Assembly: GCF_900176595.1 (NCBI RefSeq)
Contig: NZ_LT838813.1
Location: 2,184,001 to 2,248,000 of the forward strand
Source of the DNA: Aquiflexum balticum DSM 16537
Lineage (GTDB): Bacteria; Bacteroidota; Bacteroidia; Cytophagales; Cyclobacteriaceae
Direction of reading: 5' to 3'
DNA: 64,000 nucleotides
Positions 53,127 to 62,390 of this stretch are shown here, piece after piece. A program made the position numbers and the translations under genes. The first letter of the stretch is position 1. Each line of letters begins with the position of its first letter. A model generated the notes under the pieces. The model was not told the DNA's origin, made no database searches, and was given only the letters and a program-made list of their open reading frames with translations.

Positions 53127-54188
53127 ATGATCAAAAAACTGATTTCAGTTCAAAAATTCGGTTGGTTTAAGGCCATGGTAGGTATCTTGATTTGGATAGC
53201 TACCATGGCTTATTTGATTCATCATTATGGATTCGAATGGAAGCCTGCCATATTGGATGTAGGGCTGCATACCTTTTTATTGTTGTTGGGTTTTGGTTTG
53301 TTGGAAAATATATTCAGGTTTTACCTTCCTCAAAAATCCCAATTCTGGCTAGTATTTATCTTACCGCTAATTCTGGCCATCAGTTCAGTTTTTATCGGGG
53401 AGTTTACACTTCAATATTTTCTTAGCAAGGAACCTGCCTACTTGGAATTTATTGAATTAATCTCGCCCTTGAAGGCAGTCATTCTGGGAATTTTGTTTTT
53501 TTCATGGTCTGTTTTATTGGTGTTCAGCGCCCAGATAGAAGATCAGCTAAAGACCAAAGAAAGACAGGAGAAGATCCAGGATATGGCCAAAGAGGCGGAA
53601 CTATACCACCTTAGACAGCAACTTCAGCCCCATTTTCTATTCAATAGTCTCAATTCCATCAATGCCCTAATAAAAAGCCAACCTGATAAAGCCCGGGAAA
53701 TGATCCTGAATTTAGCAGAGTTTTTAAGAGGGACCATTAAAAAGGACGAACAGAAATGGATCAGTATCTTGGAAGAGAAAGATTACCTCCAACTTTTCCT
53801 TGAAATCGAAAAAGTCAGGTTTGGACATCGGTTAAAGGTGGAAATTGAGTTTGATGATCAAGCCGGTGACATGAAAATCCCCCAATTATTGGTACAGCCA
53901 TTGCTGGAAAATGCTATCAAACATGGATTGTATGGCATGACAGGTGATGTTTACATTGATATCAAATTCATTAAAGAAGGACAGTATCTGAAAACTGTCA
54001 TTTCAAATCCATTTGATCCCGATTCAACTCCGACAAAAGGGACTGGCTTTGGCCTGGAGGTAGTAAAAAGAAGATTGTTTTTGATTTTTGGAAGGAATGA
54101 TCTGATCCAAACCAACCAATCTCATGATATATTTACTGTAAATCTTAAAATACCGCAGCTTTATGATGAAAGTACTGATCATAGATGA
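53127..54188 (+). CDS. LytS-type sensor histidine kinase
   Basis: A 353-residue kinase with four N-terminal membrane spans (about 17-35, 45-65, 72-95, 118-140). A coiled-coil linker and the His_kinase domain follow, with His in QQLQPHFLFNSLNSI and the ATPase motifs PQLLVQPLLENAIKHG and GTGFGLEVVKRRL. It has no separate sensor domain, so sensing is probably in the membrane. The gene is 14 bases after the LiaF-like gene and overlaps the LytTR regulator by 26 bases. Confidence 0.93.
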   Translation: MIKKLISVQKFGWFKAMVGILIWIATMAYLIHHYGFEWKPAILDVGLHTFLLLLGFGLLENIFRFYLPQKSQFWLVFILPLILAISSVFIGEFTLQYFLSKEPAYLEFIELISPLKAVILGILFFSWSVLLVFSAQIEDQLKTKERQEKIQDMAKEAELYHLRQQLQPHFLFNSLNSINALIKSQPDKAREMILNLAEFLRGTIKKDEQKWISILEEKDYLQLFLEIEKVRFGHRLKVEIEFDDQAGDMKIPQLLVQPLLENAIKHGLYGMTGDVYIDIKFIKEGQYLKTVISNPFDPDSTPTKGTGFGLEVVKRRLFLIFGRNDLIQTNQSHDIFTVNLKIPQLYDESTDHR

Positions 54189-54897
54189 CGAACCTTTAGC
54201 TACCGAATTGGTGAAAGAATATCTGTTGGATTTTCCTCAATTTGAAATTATCGGAATCTGTCACAATGGGTTTGAAGGACTTAAGGCTATTCAAGAAAAG
54301 GAACCTGATTTGATATTTCTGGATGTTCAGATGCCCAAGCTCAATGGATTTGAATTATTGGAATTGTTAGAAAAGCCTCCGGTTGTGATATTTACCACTG
54401 CGTATGATGAATATGCCATGAAAGCATTTGATGCCCATGCGCTGGATTATCTGCTTAAGCCTTTTTCAAAGTCCCGATTCAAAATGGCGGTTCAGAAGTT
54501 TCTACAGTTTGGGCAATCAACTGCGGAAAATGAGTTTGCAAAAAGTGTTGATACGATCAGCTCGGATACATTCAATAGGGTAGTAATGAAAATAAAAAAT
54601 GAAATAAAAATCATTCCGGTCAATGAAATCAAATACCTGGAAGCCAATGATGATTATGTGAATTTGTACACTGCTGAGGGAAAATTTTTGAAAAACAAAA
54701 CGATGTCTTTTTTTGAAAAAACCTTAGAGACCAACCAATTTGTCAGGGTACACAGATCCTATATTGTAAAAATCAGTGAAATACACAAACTTGAGCCTTA
54801 TGACAAGGATGGGTATGTAATCATATTAAGAGGTGGGGAAAAAATACCCGTTAGCAAAACAGGATTCCCAAAATTGAAATCTGTTTTAGGCATTTAA
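54163..54897 (+). CDS. LytTR-family response regulator
   Basis: A 244-residue regulator with a receiver domain (D54 in IFLDVQMPK; acidic IDDEP near 7-11; K in LLKPFS) and a LytTR DNA-binding domain (about 140-240, EIKYLEANDDYVNLYT, RVHRSYIVKISEI). Two adjacent ATGs at 54163 and 54166 are possible starts. It pairs with the overlapping kinase and the LiaF-like protein. It is distinct from the Hpt-associated LytTR regulator at 822-1601. Confidence 0.95.
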   Translation: MMKVLIIDDEPLATELVKEYLLDFPQFEIIGICHNGFEGLKAIQEKEPDLIFLDVQMPKLNGFELLELLEKPPVVIFTTAYDEYAMKAFDAHALDYLLKPFSKSRFKMAVQKFLQFGQSTAENEFAKSVDTISSDTFNRVVMKIKNEIKIIPVNEIKYLEANDDYVNLYTAEGKFLKNKTMSFFEKTLETNQFVRVHRSYIVKISEIHKLEPYDKDGYVIILRGGEKIPVSKTGFPKLKSVLGI

Positions 54898-54922
54898 AAA
54901 AAAGCCCAATCCAGGGCTTTTA
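54897..54922. terminator. Terminator between the LytTR gene and the convergent DUF2795 gene
   Basis: AAAAGCCC and GGGCTTTT pair around AATCCA. The right arm touches the stop of the minus-strand DUF2795 gene. Confidence 0.8.
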
Positions 54923-55141
54923 ATATTCGTCTTCGTTGAAGAAGAAGTCGTCTTTTGTAGGGTAGTCAGGCCAGATTTCCTCAATATTTTCGTAAGGCTC
55001 GCCGTCATCCTCTAATTCTTGGAGGTTTTCTACAACTTCCAAAGGCGCACCTGAACGTATTGCATAATCTATCAATTCGTCTTTGGTAGCGGGCCATGGC
55101 GCATCCTCTAAATATGATGCCAGTTCTAATGTCCAATACAT
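54920..55141 (-). CDS. DUF2795 small acidic protein
   Basis: A 73-residue acidic protein, start ATG 55141 (MYWTLELASYLED); the frame is open 14 codons above. The DUF2795 pattern DAPWPATKDELIDYAIRSGAP is complete, and the C-terminal half is rich in Asp and Glu (EDDGEPYENIEEIWPDYPT). Short DUF2795 proteins are widespread in Bacteroidota, and their function is unknown. The gene is convergent with the LytTR regulator. Confidence 0.9.
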   Translation of the reverse strand: MYWTLELASYLEDAPWPATKDELIDYAIRSGAPLEVVENLQELEDDGEPYENIEEIWPDYPTKDDFFFNEDEY

Positions 55142-55217
55142 AGTTTCAGATTTAATTTTGTTTACCGCCTTAACGGCTTGCAAAAATAGAAATTGTTTTA
55201 ATTTTTCAATTACTATG

Positions 55218-56468
55218 CTAATATTTATTTGAAAGTTCTTTTAGGATATGTGTTTTTACATCCACCTTTCTTTTGAATGCTCCTATTTTTTTTCTCATCA
55301 TGATTTCAAAATCCGGCTCGGTGGATTTAAAATTCTCAGCATTGTCCTTTACTGTAGCCAATTCATTTTCATCTCTGTAGATCAAATCTTTGAGAATAGA
55401 AGATTTGATCCTTTTCTGTTCGATGATATCTTTATCTTGAAAATCAGCATATTTTGAATTGGCCAATCTTTCGAGAAATAACTTCTCAAAAACCACTTCT
55501 GAAAAGAACATAAAAGAGCGATTGATTAAATTAGCTTCTTTCGGTTTTCTCTGTGGCAATTTTTTCCATTCGGCTTGGAGTCTTTTGGCAGACGAAATGA
55601 CATCGGGATTTGTTTCAACTTTTGCCAATTTTTTCATTTCCTCCGTCATTGTTTCCATTTTCTTCAGAAGTTCCCAAGGTTTCATTTGAGGACCTGTTTC
55701 CATTGTCCGTCTAAACCTACTGAAGATTCTGTTGTTTAATTTTGAAAACTCATCCCATAATGGCTGTCGTTTTTCTGCAGGGACTTTTCCTGCTGCTTTC
55801 CATTCTTTTTGGATTCTCTTTGAAATTTCGAATGCTTTTTTTGCATCAGGGTTATCAAATGCTTGCCTGGCCTCTATGACTAGCTTTTCATAAATTTTAA
55901 TATTTTGCTCCGCCTGAATTGCCAAGCCTTCAAAAAACTGTTTTCTATTCTCAAAAAATGTATCAACGGCAGTGTTAAACGTTGTTTCAACTTCTTCTTC
56001 AAATTCCTTATCCACAGGTCCTGTTTTGATCCACTTCATTTTAAGGTTTTTAAATTCCTCTGCGGTGGTTTTCCAATCCGTATCATTCTTTAGGGCTTCT
56101 GCTTCTTGAATCAACCCTCTTTTGATCTCCAGATTGCGTTCTCTGTTTTTTTGGATTATATCTTCCAATAAAACCTGTATTTTTCCAAGGTCCTCAATCA
56201 AGGGTACAAAATCCCCCAAAGCATCATATTCCAATAAAGAATCTTTGAGGTGAATCAATTTCATCAGGAAGGAACCCTTATTTTGATTTTCTTCAATATC
56301 TTTTTTTAACGCTTCAATTTTTTGTTCAAGCGTTGCGAATCTGTCCTCAAAATATTTGATGGTGGATGATTCGTCTTCTTTTACTTCTCCAATCACCCTG
56401 TCAGGCTGATTCAAAAATCCCTTTAGATAAACCTTGTTATCTTTAATGTACCCGTATGGATGCTCCAT
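55218..56468 (-). CDS. DUF349-domain protein
   Basis: A 416-residue, highly charged helical protein with repeated DUF349 units of about 75 residues, each with a WK..G.V core (for example WKTTAEEFKNLKMKWIKTGPV, IQKEWKAAGKVPAEKR, LQAEWKKLPQRKP). No signal or membrane span. Long helices point to a three-helix repeat or coiled-coil assembly in the cytoplasm. Function unknown. It diverges from ettA. Confidence 0.92.
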   Translation of the reverse strand: MEHPYGYIKDNKVYLKGFLNQPDRVIGEVKEDESSTIKYFEDRFATLEQKIEALKKDIEENQNKGSFLMKLIHLKDSLLEYDALGDFVPLIEDLGKIQVLLEDIIQKNRERNLEIKRGLIQEAEALKNDTDWKTTAEEFKNLKMKWIKTGPVDKEFEEEVETTFNTAVDTFFENRKQFFEGLAIQAEQNIKIYEKLVIEARQAFDNPDAKKAFEISKRIQKEWKAAGKVPAEKRQPLWDEFSKLNNRIFSRFRRTMETGPQMKPWELLKKMETMTEEMKKLAKVETNPDVISSAKRLQAEWKKLPQRKPKEANLINRSFMFFSEVVFEKLFLERLANSKYADFQDKDIIEQKRIKSSILKDLIYRDENELATVKDNAENFKSTEPDFEIMMRKKIGAFKRKVDVKTHILKELSNKY

Positions 56469-56605
56469 TTCGATTTAATAGGTTGGTGTGTGGTAGTCCC
56501 CTTTACTTTTTTGCAAATTAATTAATTCAAAAGCATTTATCCTAAGAAAGACCTTTTTTTGCCATCTTTGTCCTAAATCCAATAAAATTCATCAAAACAA
56601 ACGCT

Positions 56606-58285
56606 ATGAGTGCTGAAAAAATTATATTTTCTATGGCAGGGGTGTCCAAAATCTACCCTCCGCAGAAGAAAGTTCTGAAAGATATTTATCTCTCGTTTTT
56701 TTATGGAGCCAAAATCGGTGTTCTTGGTCTCAATGGATCCGGAAAAAGTTCGCTCCTAAAGATCATTGCCGGAATGGATAAAGAGTTTTTGGGTGAAGTG
56801 GTATGGTCACCGGGATATACTGTTGGCATGTTGGAACAAGAGCCTAAATTGGACCCAACCAAAACAGTAAAAGAGATCGTGGAAGAAGCAGTTTCCGAAA
56901 CGGTTGCCCTTTTGAAAGAATTTGAAGAAATCAACGAGAAATTCATGGATCCCGCATTAATGGATGATCCGGATGCCATGGATAAGTTGATCACCAAACA
57001 AGGAGAGGTTCAGGAAAAACTCGATGCAGCCAATGCCTGGGAATTGGATCTGATGCTCGAAAAAGCCATGGATGCACTCCGATTGCCGCCAAGTGAAGCC
57101 AATGTAGGGAATCTTTCAGGCGGTGAAAAAAGAAGGGTGGCCTTATGTAGATTACTGCTTCAGGAACCGGATGTTTTGCTTTTGGATGAACCTACCAACC
57201 ACTTGGATGCGGAATCTGTACTTTGGTTGGAGCAGCACCTTCAACAATACAAAGGGACTGTAATAGCAGTCACGCACGACCGTTATTTCTTGGATAATGT
57301 AGCCGGTTGGATACTCGAGTTGGATAGAGGAGAGGGAATTCCCTGGAAAGGCAACTATTCCTCTTGGTTGGACCAAAAGCAGAATAGGCTGAAACAGGAA
57401 GAAAAAACCGAGTCCAAGCGTCAGAAAACTTTGGAGCGTGAATTGGAATGGATCCGCATGACCCCCAAAGCCCGTCAGGCTAAAGGAAAGGCAAGATTGA
57501 GCGCTTACGATAAACTGATCAGTGAAGAAGGGAAGGAGAAAGAAGCCAAACTGGAATTATATATTCCACCTGGGCCAAGACTTGGCGCCAAAGTGATTGA
57601 AGTCAATGGGGTTTCCAAAGCTTATGGAGATAAATTATTATTTGAAAATCTTTCTTTCAGTCTTCCCCAAGGTGGGATTGTAGGGATTATAGGACCAAAC
57701 GGTGCGGGAAAATCGACCCTGTTCAAATTGATTACAGGAAGGGAAAAACCCGATGCCGGGAATTTTGAAGTAGGGGAGACGGTAAAGCTTGCTTATGTGG
57801 ATCAAGAACATGATAATCTGGATCCAAATAAAACAGTCTATGAATCCATTTCCGGTGGAAATGAGATCATGAAGTTGGGCAACAAGGAAATGAATTCCCG
57901 CGCCTATGTGGGGAAATTCAATTTTACAGGCTCGGATCAGGAAAAGAAAGTAGGCATACTTTCCGGTGGAGAAAGAAACCGTGTCCATTTGGCTATGACC
58001 CTGAAAGAAGGCGGTAATTTGCTGTTATTGGATGAACCAACCAATGATTTGGATGTGAACACGCTGAGAGCATTGGAGGAAGCATTGGAGAATTTTGGGG
58101 GATGTGCCGTCATAATTTCCCACGACAGATGGTTCCTGGACAGGATCTGTACCCATATCCTGGCATTTGAGGGAGATTCCCAAGTGTATTGGTTTGAAGG
58201 AAACTTTTCTGACTATGAGGAGAATAAGAAGAAGAGATTGGGAGATGTGACGCCGAAGAGGATTAAGTATAAGAAGCTGAAGTAA
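56606..58285 (+). CDS. ettA: Energy-dependent translational throttle protein EttA (ABC-F ATPase)
   Basis: A 559-residue ABC-F protein with two ATPase domains: Walker [10 protein letters not shown] and GPNGAGKST, signatures [12 protein letters not shown] and [12 protein letters not shown], and Walker [13 protein letters not shown] and [12 protein letters not shown]. It has the arm and inter-domain linker ([22 protein letters not shown]) typical of EttA. Length and the linker motif match the EttA subgroup. It binds the ribosomal E site and gates translation by the ATP level. Confidence 0.96.
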   Translation: MSAEKIIFSMAGVSKIYPPQKKVLKDIYLSFFYGAKIGVLGLNGSGKSSLLKIIAGMDKEFLGEVVWSPGYTVGMLEQEPKLDPTKTVKEIVEEAVSETVALLKEFEEINEKFMDPALMDDPDAMDKLITKQGEVQEKLDAANAWELDLMLEKAMDALRLPPSEANVGNLSGGEKRRVALCRLLLQEPDVLLLDEPTNHLDAESVLWLEQHLQQYKGTVIAVTHDRYFLDNVAGWILELDRGEGIPWKGNYSSWLDQKQNRLKQEEKTESKRQKTLERELEWIRMTPKARQAKGKARLSAYDKLISEEGKEKEAKLELYIPPGPRLGAKVIEVNGVSKAYGDKLLFENLSFSLPQGGIVGIIGPNGAGKSTLFKLITGREKPDAGNFEVGETVKLAYVDQEHDNLDPNKTVYESISGGNEIMKLGNKEMNSRAYVGKFNFTGSDQEKKVGILSGGERNRVHLAMTLKEGGNLLLLDEPTNDLDVNTLRALEEALENFGGCAVIISHDRWFLDRICTHILAFEGDSQVYWFEGNFSDYEENKKKRLGDVTPKRIKYKKLK

Positions 58286-58639
58286 AGGCTGAGGGAGGAA
58301 GGATGAAGGATGAAGGGGGTGACAAGTTAGAAATAGGCTTGTTGAGACAAGAGAGAAAAAGGTAGCATGGTTCAAGTTTTAGGCAAGTGGTTCAAGTCTT
58401 TGACTTGGACCATTTTTGTTTGCAGTCTTCAGACTGCAGTGAATTTGACAGTGTTCAAGCCTGCCTGCTGCAGGCAGGTCTTAAGACTATTTGTGGTGGA
58501 AGTCTGAAGACTTCACTGGTATTGGTCCAAGACTAAGTCTTGAACCAGTGCATTTTAATCCAAACACTATCTTTTTTAAGGAATCCACAATCATTCGCTC
58601 CCTTTTTTGTTTATTTGTTCCCAATTTCCAAATACCAGC
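58286..58639. repeat. Extragenic nested palindrome between ettA and the aminotransferase
   Basis: Outer arms lie at about 58385-58412 (GGTTCAAGTCTTTGACTTGG) and 58523-58549 (GGTCCAAGACTAAGTCTTGA). Between them are two small perfect palindromes, GCAGTCTTCAGACTGC and CCTGCCTGCTGCAGGCAGG. There is no T tail, so this is more like a mobile-type palindromic repeat than a terminator. The rest of the gap shows nothing. Confidence 0.65.
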
Positions 58640-59965
58640 ATGATGAGGACATTGTTATTAAGACCCGGCGCCGAGGAGTTGAATTATGAGATCAGAGGGA
58701 TCGTCAAAAAAGCACGACAGATAGAATCCCTTGGCTATGAAATCACCTGGGAAAATATCGGGGATCCTATCCAAAAACATAATGAGGTACCAGTGTGGAT
58801 GAAGGAGATTGTCTCCGAATTGGTAAGTCAGGACAAATCTTATGGCTATGCCGATTCGAAAGGAGTATTGGAAACCAGAAAGTTTTTGGCAGATATCAAT
58901 AACAAAAAGCAGGGGAGTCAGATCACTCCTGAAGATATTTTGTTTTTTAATGGGCTTGGAGATGCCATTGCCAAATTGTACCAGTTTTTGATTCCCACAG
59001 CAAGGATTATCGGACCTTCACCTGCATACAGTACCCACAGTTCGGCTGAAGCAGCACATGCCAATACTGCCCCGATCACCTATAAGTTGGATCCGGACAA
59101 TGAATGGCTTCCGGATATGTATGACCTGTACAACAAGGTGAAATATAACCCTTCAATCGTAGGAATTTTGATCATCAATCCTGACAATCCCACAGGAATG
59201 GTTTATCCCAAAGAGGTTTTGGAGGCTTTTGTGCATATCGCAAGGGAATTCAAGCTGCTTTTGATAGCTGATGAAATCTATCAGAACATCACTTATAATG
59301 GGGTCAAGGCGGTTTCATTGGCAGAAGTCATCGGAGATTTGCCTGCGATTTCTTTGAAGGGAATTTCCAAGGAATTTCCTTGGCCAGGTTCAAGATGTGG
59401 TTGGATGGAATTTTACAACAGGAATGCTTCCAAAGAATTTGCCAAGCTTTGCCAGACTTTGGAGAATGCCAAAATGATAGAAGTGTGTTCCACTATTCTG
59501 CCCCAATTGTCCATCCCGAAAATCATGAGTCATCCCGAATACCAAAACTACAGGGAAACCCAGAATGAAAAAATAGGGAGAAGAAGCCGAATCATGGAAG
59601 AAATCCTGGGCGATATTCCCGGCATCAAATTCAATCCAACTAAAGGAGCATTTTACAATACGGTGGTTTTTGATGAAAAATTCCTGGATGCAGAACAGTA
59701 TCTTCCCATAGAAGACCCTAAAGTCAAAGCTTTATTGACAGGCTGGCTTCAGGAGAACGAAATGCCTTTGGATAAAAGATTTGTATATTATCTGCTGGCC
59801 TCTGCCCATATCTGCGTGGTGCCCATCTCATCCTTCTGTTCTGACTTAAGAGGTTTTAGGGTTACCTTGTTGGAAGAAAATGAGGACGTTTTCAGAGAGA
59901 CTTTTTTGAAATTGGGACAAGCTATCCGGTTCTATTTGAATTCGACAAAGAAGGAATTGGTTTGA
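58640..59965 (+). CDS. PLP-dependent aminotransferase (class I/II)
   Basis: A 441-residue fold-type I aminotransferase with the cofactor segments FFNGLGDAIAKLYQFL, IGILIINPDNPTGMVYP and LLLIADEIYQNITY. The lysine for the Schiff base is in ISLKGISKEFPWPGSRCGWM (SLKGISKEF). ATG 58640 is chosen over the weaker TTG 11 codons above. The last stop codon (TGA, 59963-59965) lies within the first bases of a 100-bp repeat. Substrate is not deducible; relatives act on alanine or similar amino acids. Confidence 0.9.
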   Translation: MMRTLLLRPGAEELNYEIRGIVKKARQIESLGYEITWENIGDPIQKHNEVPVWMKEIVSELVSQDKSYGYADSKGVLETRKFLADINNKKQGSQITPEDILFFNGLGDAIAKLYQFLIPTARIIGPSPAYSTHSSAEAAHANTAPITYKLDPDNEWLPDMYDLYNKVKYNPSIVGILIINPDNPTGMVYPKEVLEAFVHIAREFKLLLIADEIYQNITYNGVKAVSLAEVIGDLPAISLKGISKEFPWPGSRCGWMEFYNRNASKEFAKLCQTLENAKMIEVCSTILPQLSIPKIMSHPEYQNYRETQNEKIGRRSRIMEEILGDIPGIKFNPTKGAFYNTVVFDEKFLDAEQYLPIEDPKVKALLTGWLQENEMPLDKRFVYYLLASAHICVVPISSFCSDLRGFRVTLLEENEDVFRETFLKLGQAIRFYLNSTKKELV

Positions 59966-60160
59966 TGATTTTGATAGGACGCTGATAACGCAGATTGGGC
60001 TGGTTATCGCTGATTTTTTTATCTGTGGGTATCTGCTAAACTAGCGTCATCCGTGTTCCATTTGATGATTTTGGTAGAACGCTGATAACGCTGATTGGGC
60101 TGATTGTCGCTGATTTTTTTATCTGCGGAGATCTGCTAAATCAGCGTCATCAGCGTTCCA
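59961..60160. repeat. Two tandem 100-bp palindromic units at the aminotransferase 3' end
   Basis: Unit 1 (59961-60060) and unit 2 (60061-60160) are of equal length, both starting TTTGATGATTTTG, with about 12 differences. Each contains inverted arms of the type AACGCTGATAACGCTGATT / AATCAGCGTCATCAGCGTT around a T-rich centre. The stop codon of the aminotransferase lies in the first five bases. The rest of the gap to 60280 shows only short TTTCAA-type repeats. Confidence 0.8.
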
Positions 60161-60280
60161 TTTAATGGTTGGCCTATAATTAAACCATATTTCAATTTAT
60201 TTCACAAAGTATATTTCAACCATATTTCCAACCATCCCGCTCCAACAATATCAACCAATATCCCAAAATATCCACCAATA

Positions 60281-61294
60281 TCAATTAATCCTCCACATCG
60301 CCCTCATAAAAGACTTCCTCAAGTCTTCTGGTTTTTCCCGGGAAGAGATGCCTTCATGTTCCCTTACATTCAATGGTTTGCTGTTATCCATTTTTTCCTC
60401 AGGGATTTCCACGGGATTTTTCAATAGGGAATTCAAATCCGGTTGGCCTGCATCAATCCATGCGGTGTACCAAAAATCTGCTATCATTTTTACCGACCTG
60501 CGCATCTGCCTTTCCACTTGTCCCGAAAGCATATCATTGTAAGCTATGGTAAATGATCTTGAGTAAACCCTAGTGCTGATTCCTCCCCTTTCCTCATAGC
60601 TGTATTTTTTGTCATCATCAAATCTTTCGGTCAATACTTTTTCAAAGTTCAAAACTGAATCCAAAGCCATGTGTGCCACAATCACTGCATCCCAAGCTGT
60701 AAGTTGGGGTTTTTCCAGATAAGTGGCTTTTCCCACAAAAAAATCAAAATCATCCGAAAGCAACTCAGGAACCCTGCTTTCCCAAAAAGCATGAATTCCA
60801 TATTGGCCTGTGAGTTGTCCATTGTAATTTTTGGTAGTATGAAGCGGCACATTGATATCAGCAATATAATGGCCGAGGTCGGCAGCCAAGCGAAGAATGG
60901 CTTTGGCATCTTTTCTTTTGAAGGCTTCTGTCAATTGGATTTTGGTATGATAGGCATTCCAAGGTCCGATGCCGTGCCTTCTCAGTTCCTCTTCTGTAAA
61001 TATTTCCAAAGCCTGATTCCAGTATCTTGGCAATTTGAAAACTGCACTGTCCCCATAAGCATCTGCATCCAGGAAGTGTTTTTCCGCTTCTCCTATCACA
61101 GCATACCTTCTTCTGTCAGGATTGACGGCATTCTCTGTGATAAACTCAATATTGGCCTTGAAAAAGCCTATCATTTCAATTGGTAGGGTATATACTGCCA
61201 GTCTATTGATCTTTCTGTGTGCAAAAAATCCCCAAGCGACCAGGTCGGCGCCCGATAAAAAAAGGAACAGGGTAAAGGCTAAAAATTTCCGCAT
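60281..61294 (-). CDS. Zinc-dependent phospholipase C / S1-P1 nuclease-like protein
   Basis: A 337-residue secreted protein of the zinc-dependent phospholipase C/S1-P1 nuclease fold. The signal peptide ends near DLVA and the mature N-terminus begins WGFFAHRKINRLA, where the N-terminal Trp and following His bind zinc. Further ligands are in LRLAADLGHYIADINVPLH and GIHAFWESRVPE. It should act outside the inner membrane on phospholipids or nucleic acid; which one is uncertain. It is transcribed alone, divergent from rpsT. Confidence 0.88.
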   Translation of the reverse strand: MRKFLAFTLFLFLSGADLVAWGFFAHRKINRLAVYTLPIEMIGFFKANIEFITENAVNPDRRRYAVIGEAEKHFLDADAYGDSAVFKLPRYWNQALEIFTEEELRRHGIGPWNAYHTKIQLTEAFKRKDAKAILRLAADLGHYIADINVPLHTTKNYNGQLTGQYGIHAFWESRVPELLSDDFDFFVGKATYLEKPQLTAWDAVIVAHMALDSVLNFEKVLTERFDDDKKYSYEERGGISTRVYSRSFTIAYNDMLSGQVERQMRRSVKMIADFWYTAWIDAGQPDLNSLLKNPVEIPEEKMDNSKPLNVREHEGISSREKPEDLRKSFMRAMWRIN

Positions 61295-61418
61295 TCCTGA
61301 ATTTATGAAAATTAAATCTTTTTGAAAAACTAAATTCTATTACCTTTGCCAACCTAAGGCGGCAAATAACAATTTTCGATAGATTTCGGAGCTTTACCAG
61401 GTTTAGTTCAGAAATCCT

Positions 61419-61449
61419 TTTGTGTTTAAATATTTATCTATTACATTTG
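61419..61449 (+). promoter_or_regulatory. Promoter of rpsT
   Basis: A -33 TTTG (61419-61422) and a -7 box TACATTTG (61442-61449) with a 19-base spacer match the Bacteroidota consensus, 52 bases before the rpsT start. Confidence 0.75.
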
Positions 61450-61500
61450 CACTCCATTTAGGATTGGGGCGAACAAAAGAAATTAAGTAAAATAAAGGAT

Positions 61501-61755
61501 ATGGCAAATCACAAATCAGCACTAAAAAGAATCCGTGCAAACGAAGCCAAGCGTTTGAGAAACAGATATCAGCACAAGACAACAAGAACCTTCATCAAAA
61601 GGTTGAAATCTTCTACTGACAAAGCTGAAGCGCAAGAGCTTTTGAAAACAGTTACATCTATGATTGATAAACTTGCCAAAAAGAACATCATTCATAAAAA
61701 CAACGCAGCAAACAAAAAGTCAAAATTGACTAGGTTTGTCAACGCAATTGCCTAA
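61501..61755 (+). CDS. rpsT: 30S ribosomal protein S20
   Basis: An 84-residue, very basic helical protein. The family start MANHKSALKRIRANEAKRLR and the internal NKYQHKT-like basic helix (RYQHKTTRTFIKRLK) are typical, and KKNIIHKNNAANKKSKLTRFVNA closes it. Monocistronic with its own promoter and terminator. Confidence 0.98.
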   Translation: MANHKSALKRIRANEAKRLRNRYQHKTTRTFIKRLKSSTDKAEAQELLKTVTSMIDKLAKKNIIHKNNAANKKSKLTRFVNAIA

Positions 61756-61777
61756 AAAAGAAATTAAACGTTTAATT

Positions 61778-61808
61778 AGCCCCGTTCTATGGTTCGGGGC
61801 TTTTTTTG
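61778..61808 (+). terminator. rpsT terminator
   Basis: AGCCCCG and CGGGGCT form a stem with a ten-base loop (TTCTATGGTT) followed by seven T. Confidence 0.88.
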
Positions 61809-61891
61809 TTTTGGGGCATTCCTTATTTTTATCTTTGTCGATTTCAAATGTGGTTTCTTGCAAATAACCCTGAATTCTTTTACAAACGGGT

Positions 61892-62304
61892 CGGAAGACC
61901 GAAGACGGAAGACCGAAGACTGAAGACTCAATTATCGGGTATTCTGAGGGAAGAATAAAGATTTATGGAGGATTTGATAACCCTGAAAGGGTTGAACTTT
62001 GAATAGCCCCGTGTGAAACGCGGGGAACTGAAGAGATTAAATCTGGAACATCAACCCTGAATGGGTTGAACAGTTCAGGTGATTTTTAAGTAATGTGTCA
62101 AGTAATTTCAGGACGAGACAATTGTTTATTTAAATAACTCACCGAGAATTGTACGGAATTACCAAATTAATGACAACATCGTGGTTATGCAGTAGTCAAT
62201 ATCGGTATATCGGCAACGATACCATTAAAGAGGAAAATCTACCAGGACCAAGGCCGGACCATGGTTTGCTGCTTACTTCCGTCTTCGGTCTTCGGTCTTC
62301 CGCC
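61892..62304. repeat. ~410-bp element bounded by inverted GGAAGACCGAAGAC repeats
   Basis: The left arm at 61892-61928 (GGAAGACCGAAGACGGAAGA type) is mirrored by the right arm at about 62275-62304 (CTTCCGTCTTCGGTCTTCGG type). Between them are two copies of AACCCTGAAAGGGTTGAAC or AACCCTGAATGGGTTGAAC (about 61979 and 62052) and a CCCCGTGTGAAACGCGGGG hairpin. No coding frame is evident inside. It fills the 635-base gap between rpsT and radC. Confidence 0.7.
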
Positions 62305-62390
62305 TAACTGAATTAGAATGTTAGGTTACTTGCAAAGAAGCGTTGAACCATATATCCAGACTAATATTTCACTTTTCACCAAATTCTTTT

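Noticed and set aside
61756-62390. tRNA or small RNA gene in the rpsT-radC gap
   Set aside because: I found no cloverleaf or acceptor-arm sequence; the hairpins are explained by palindromic repeats.
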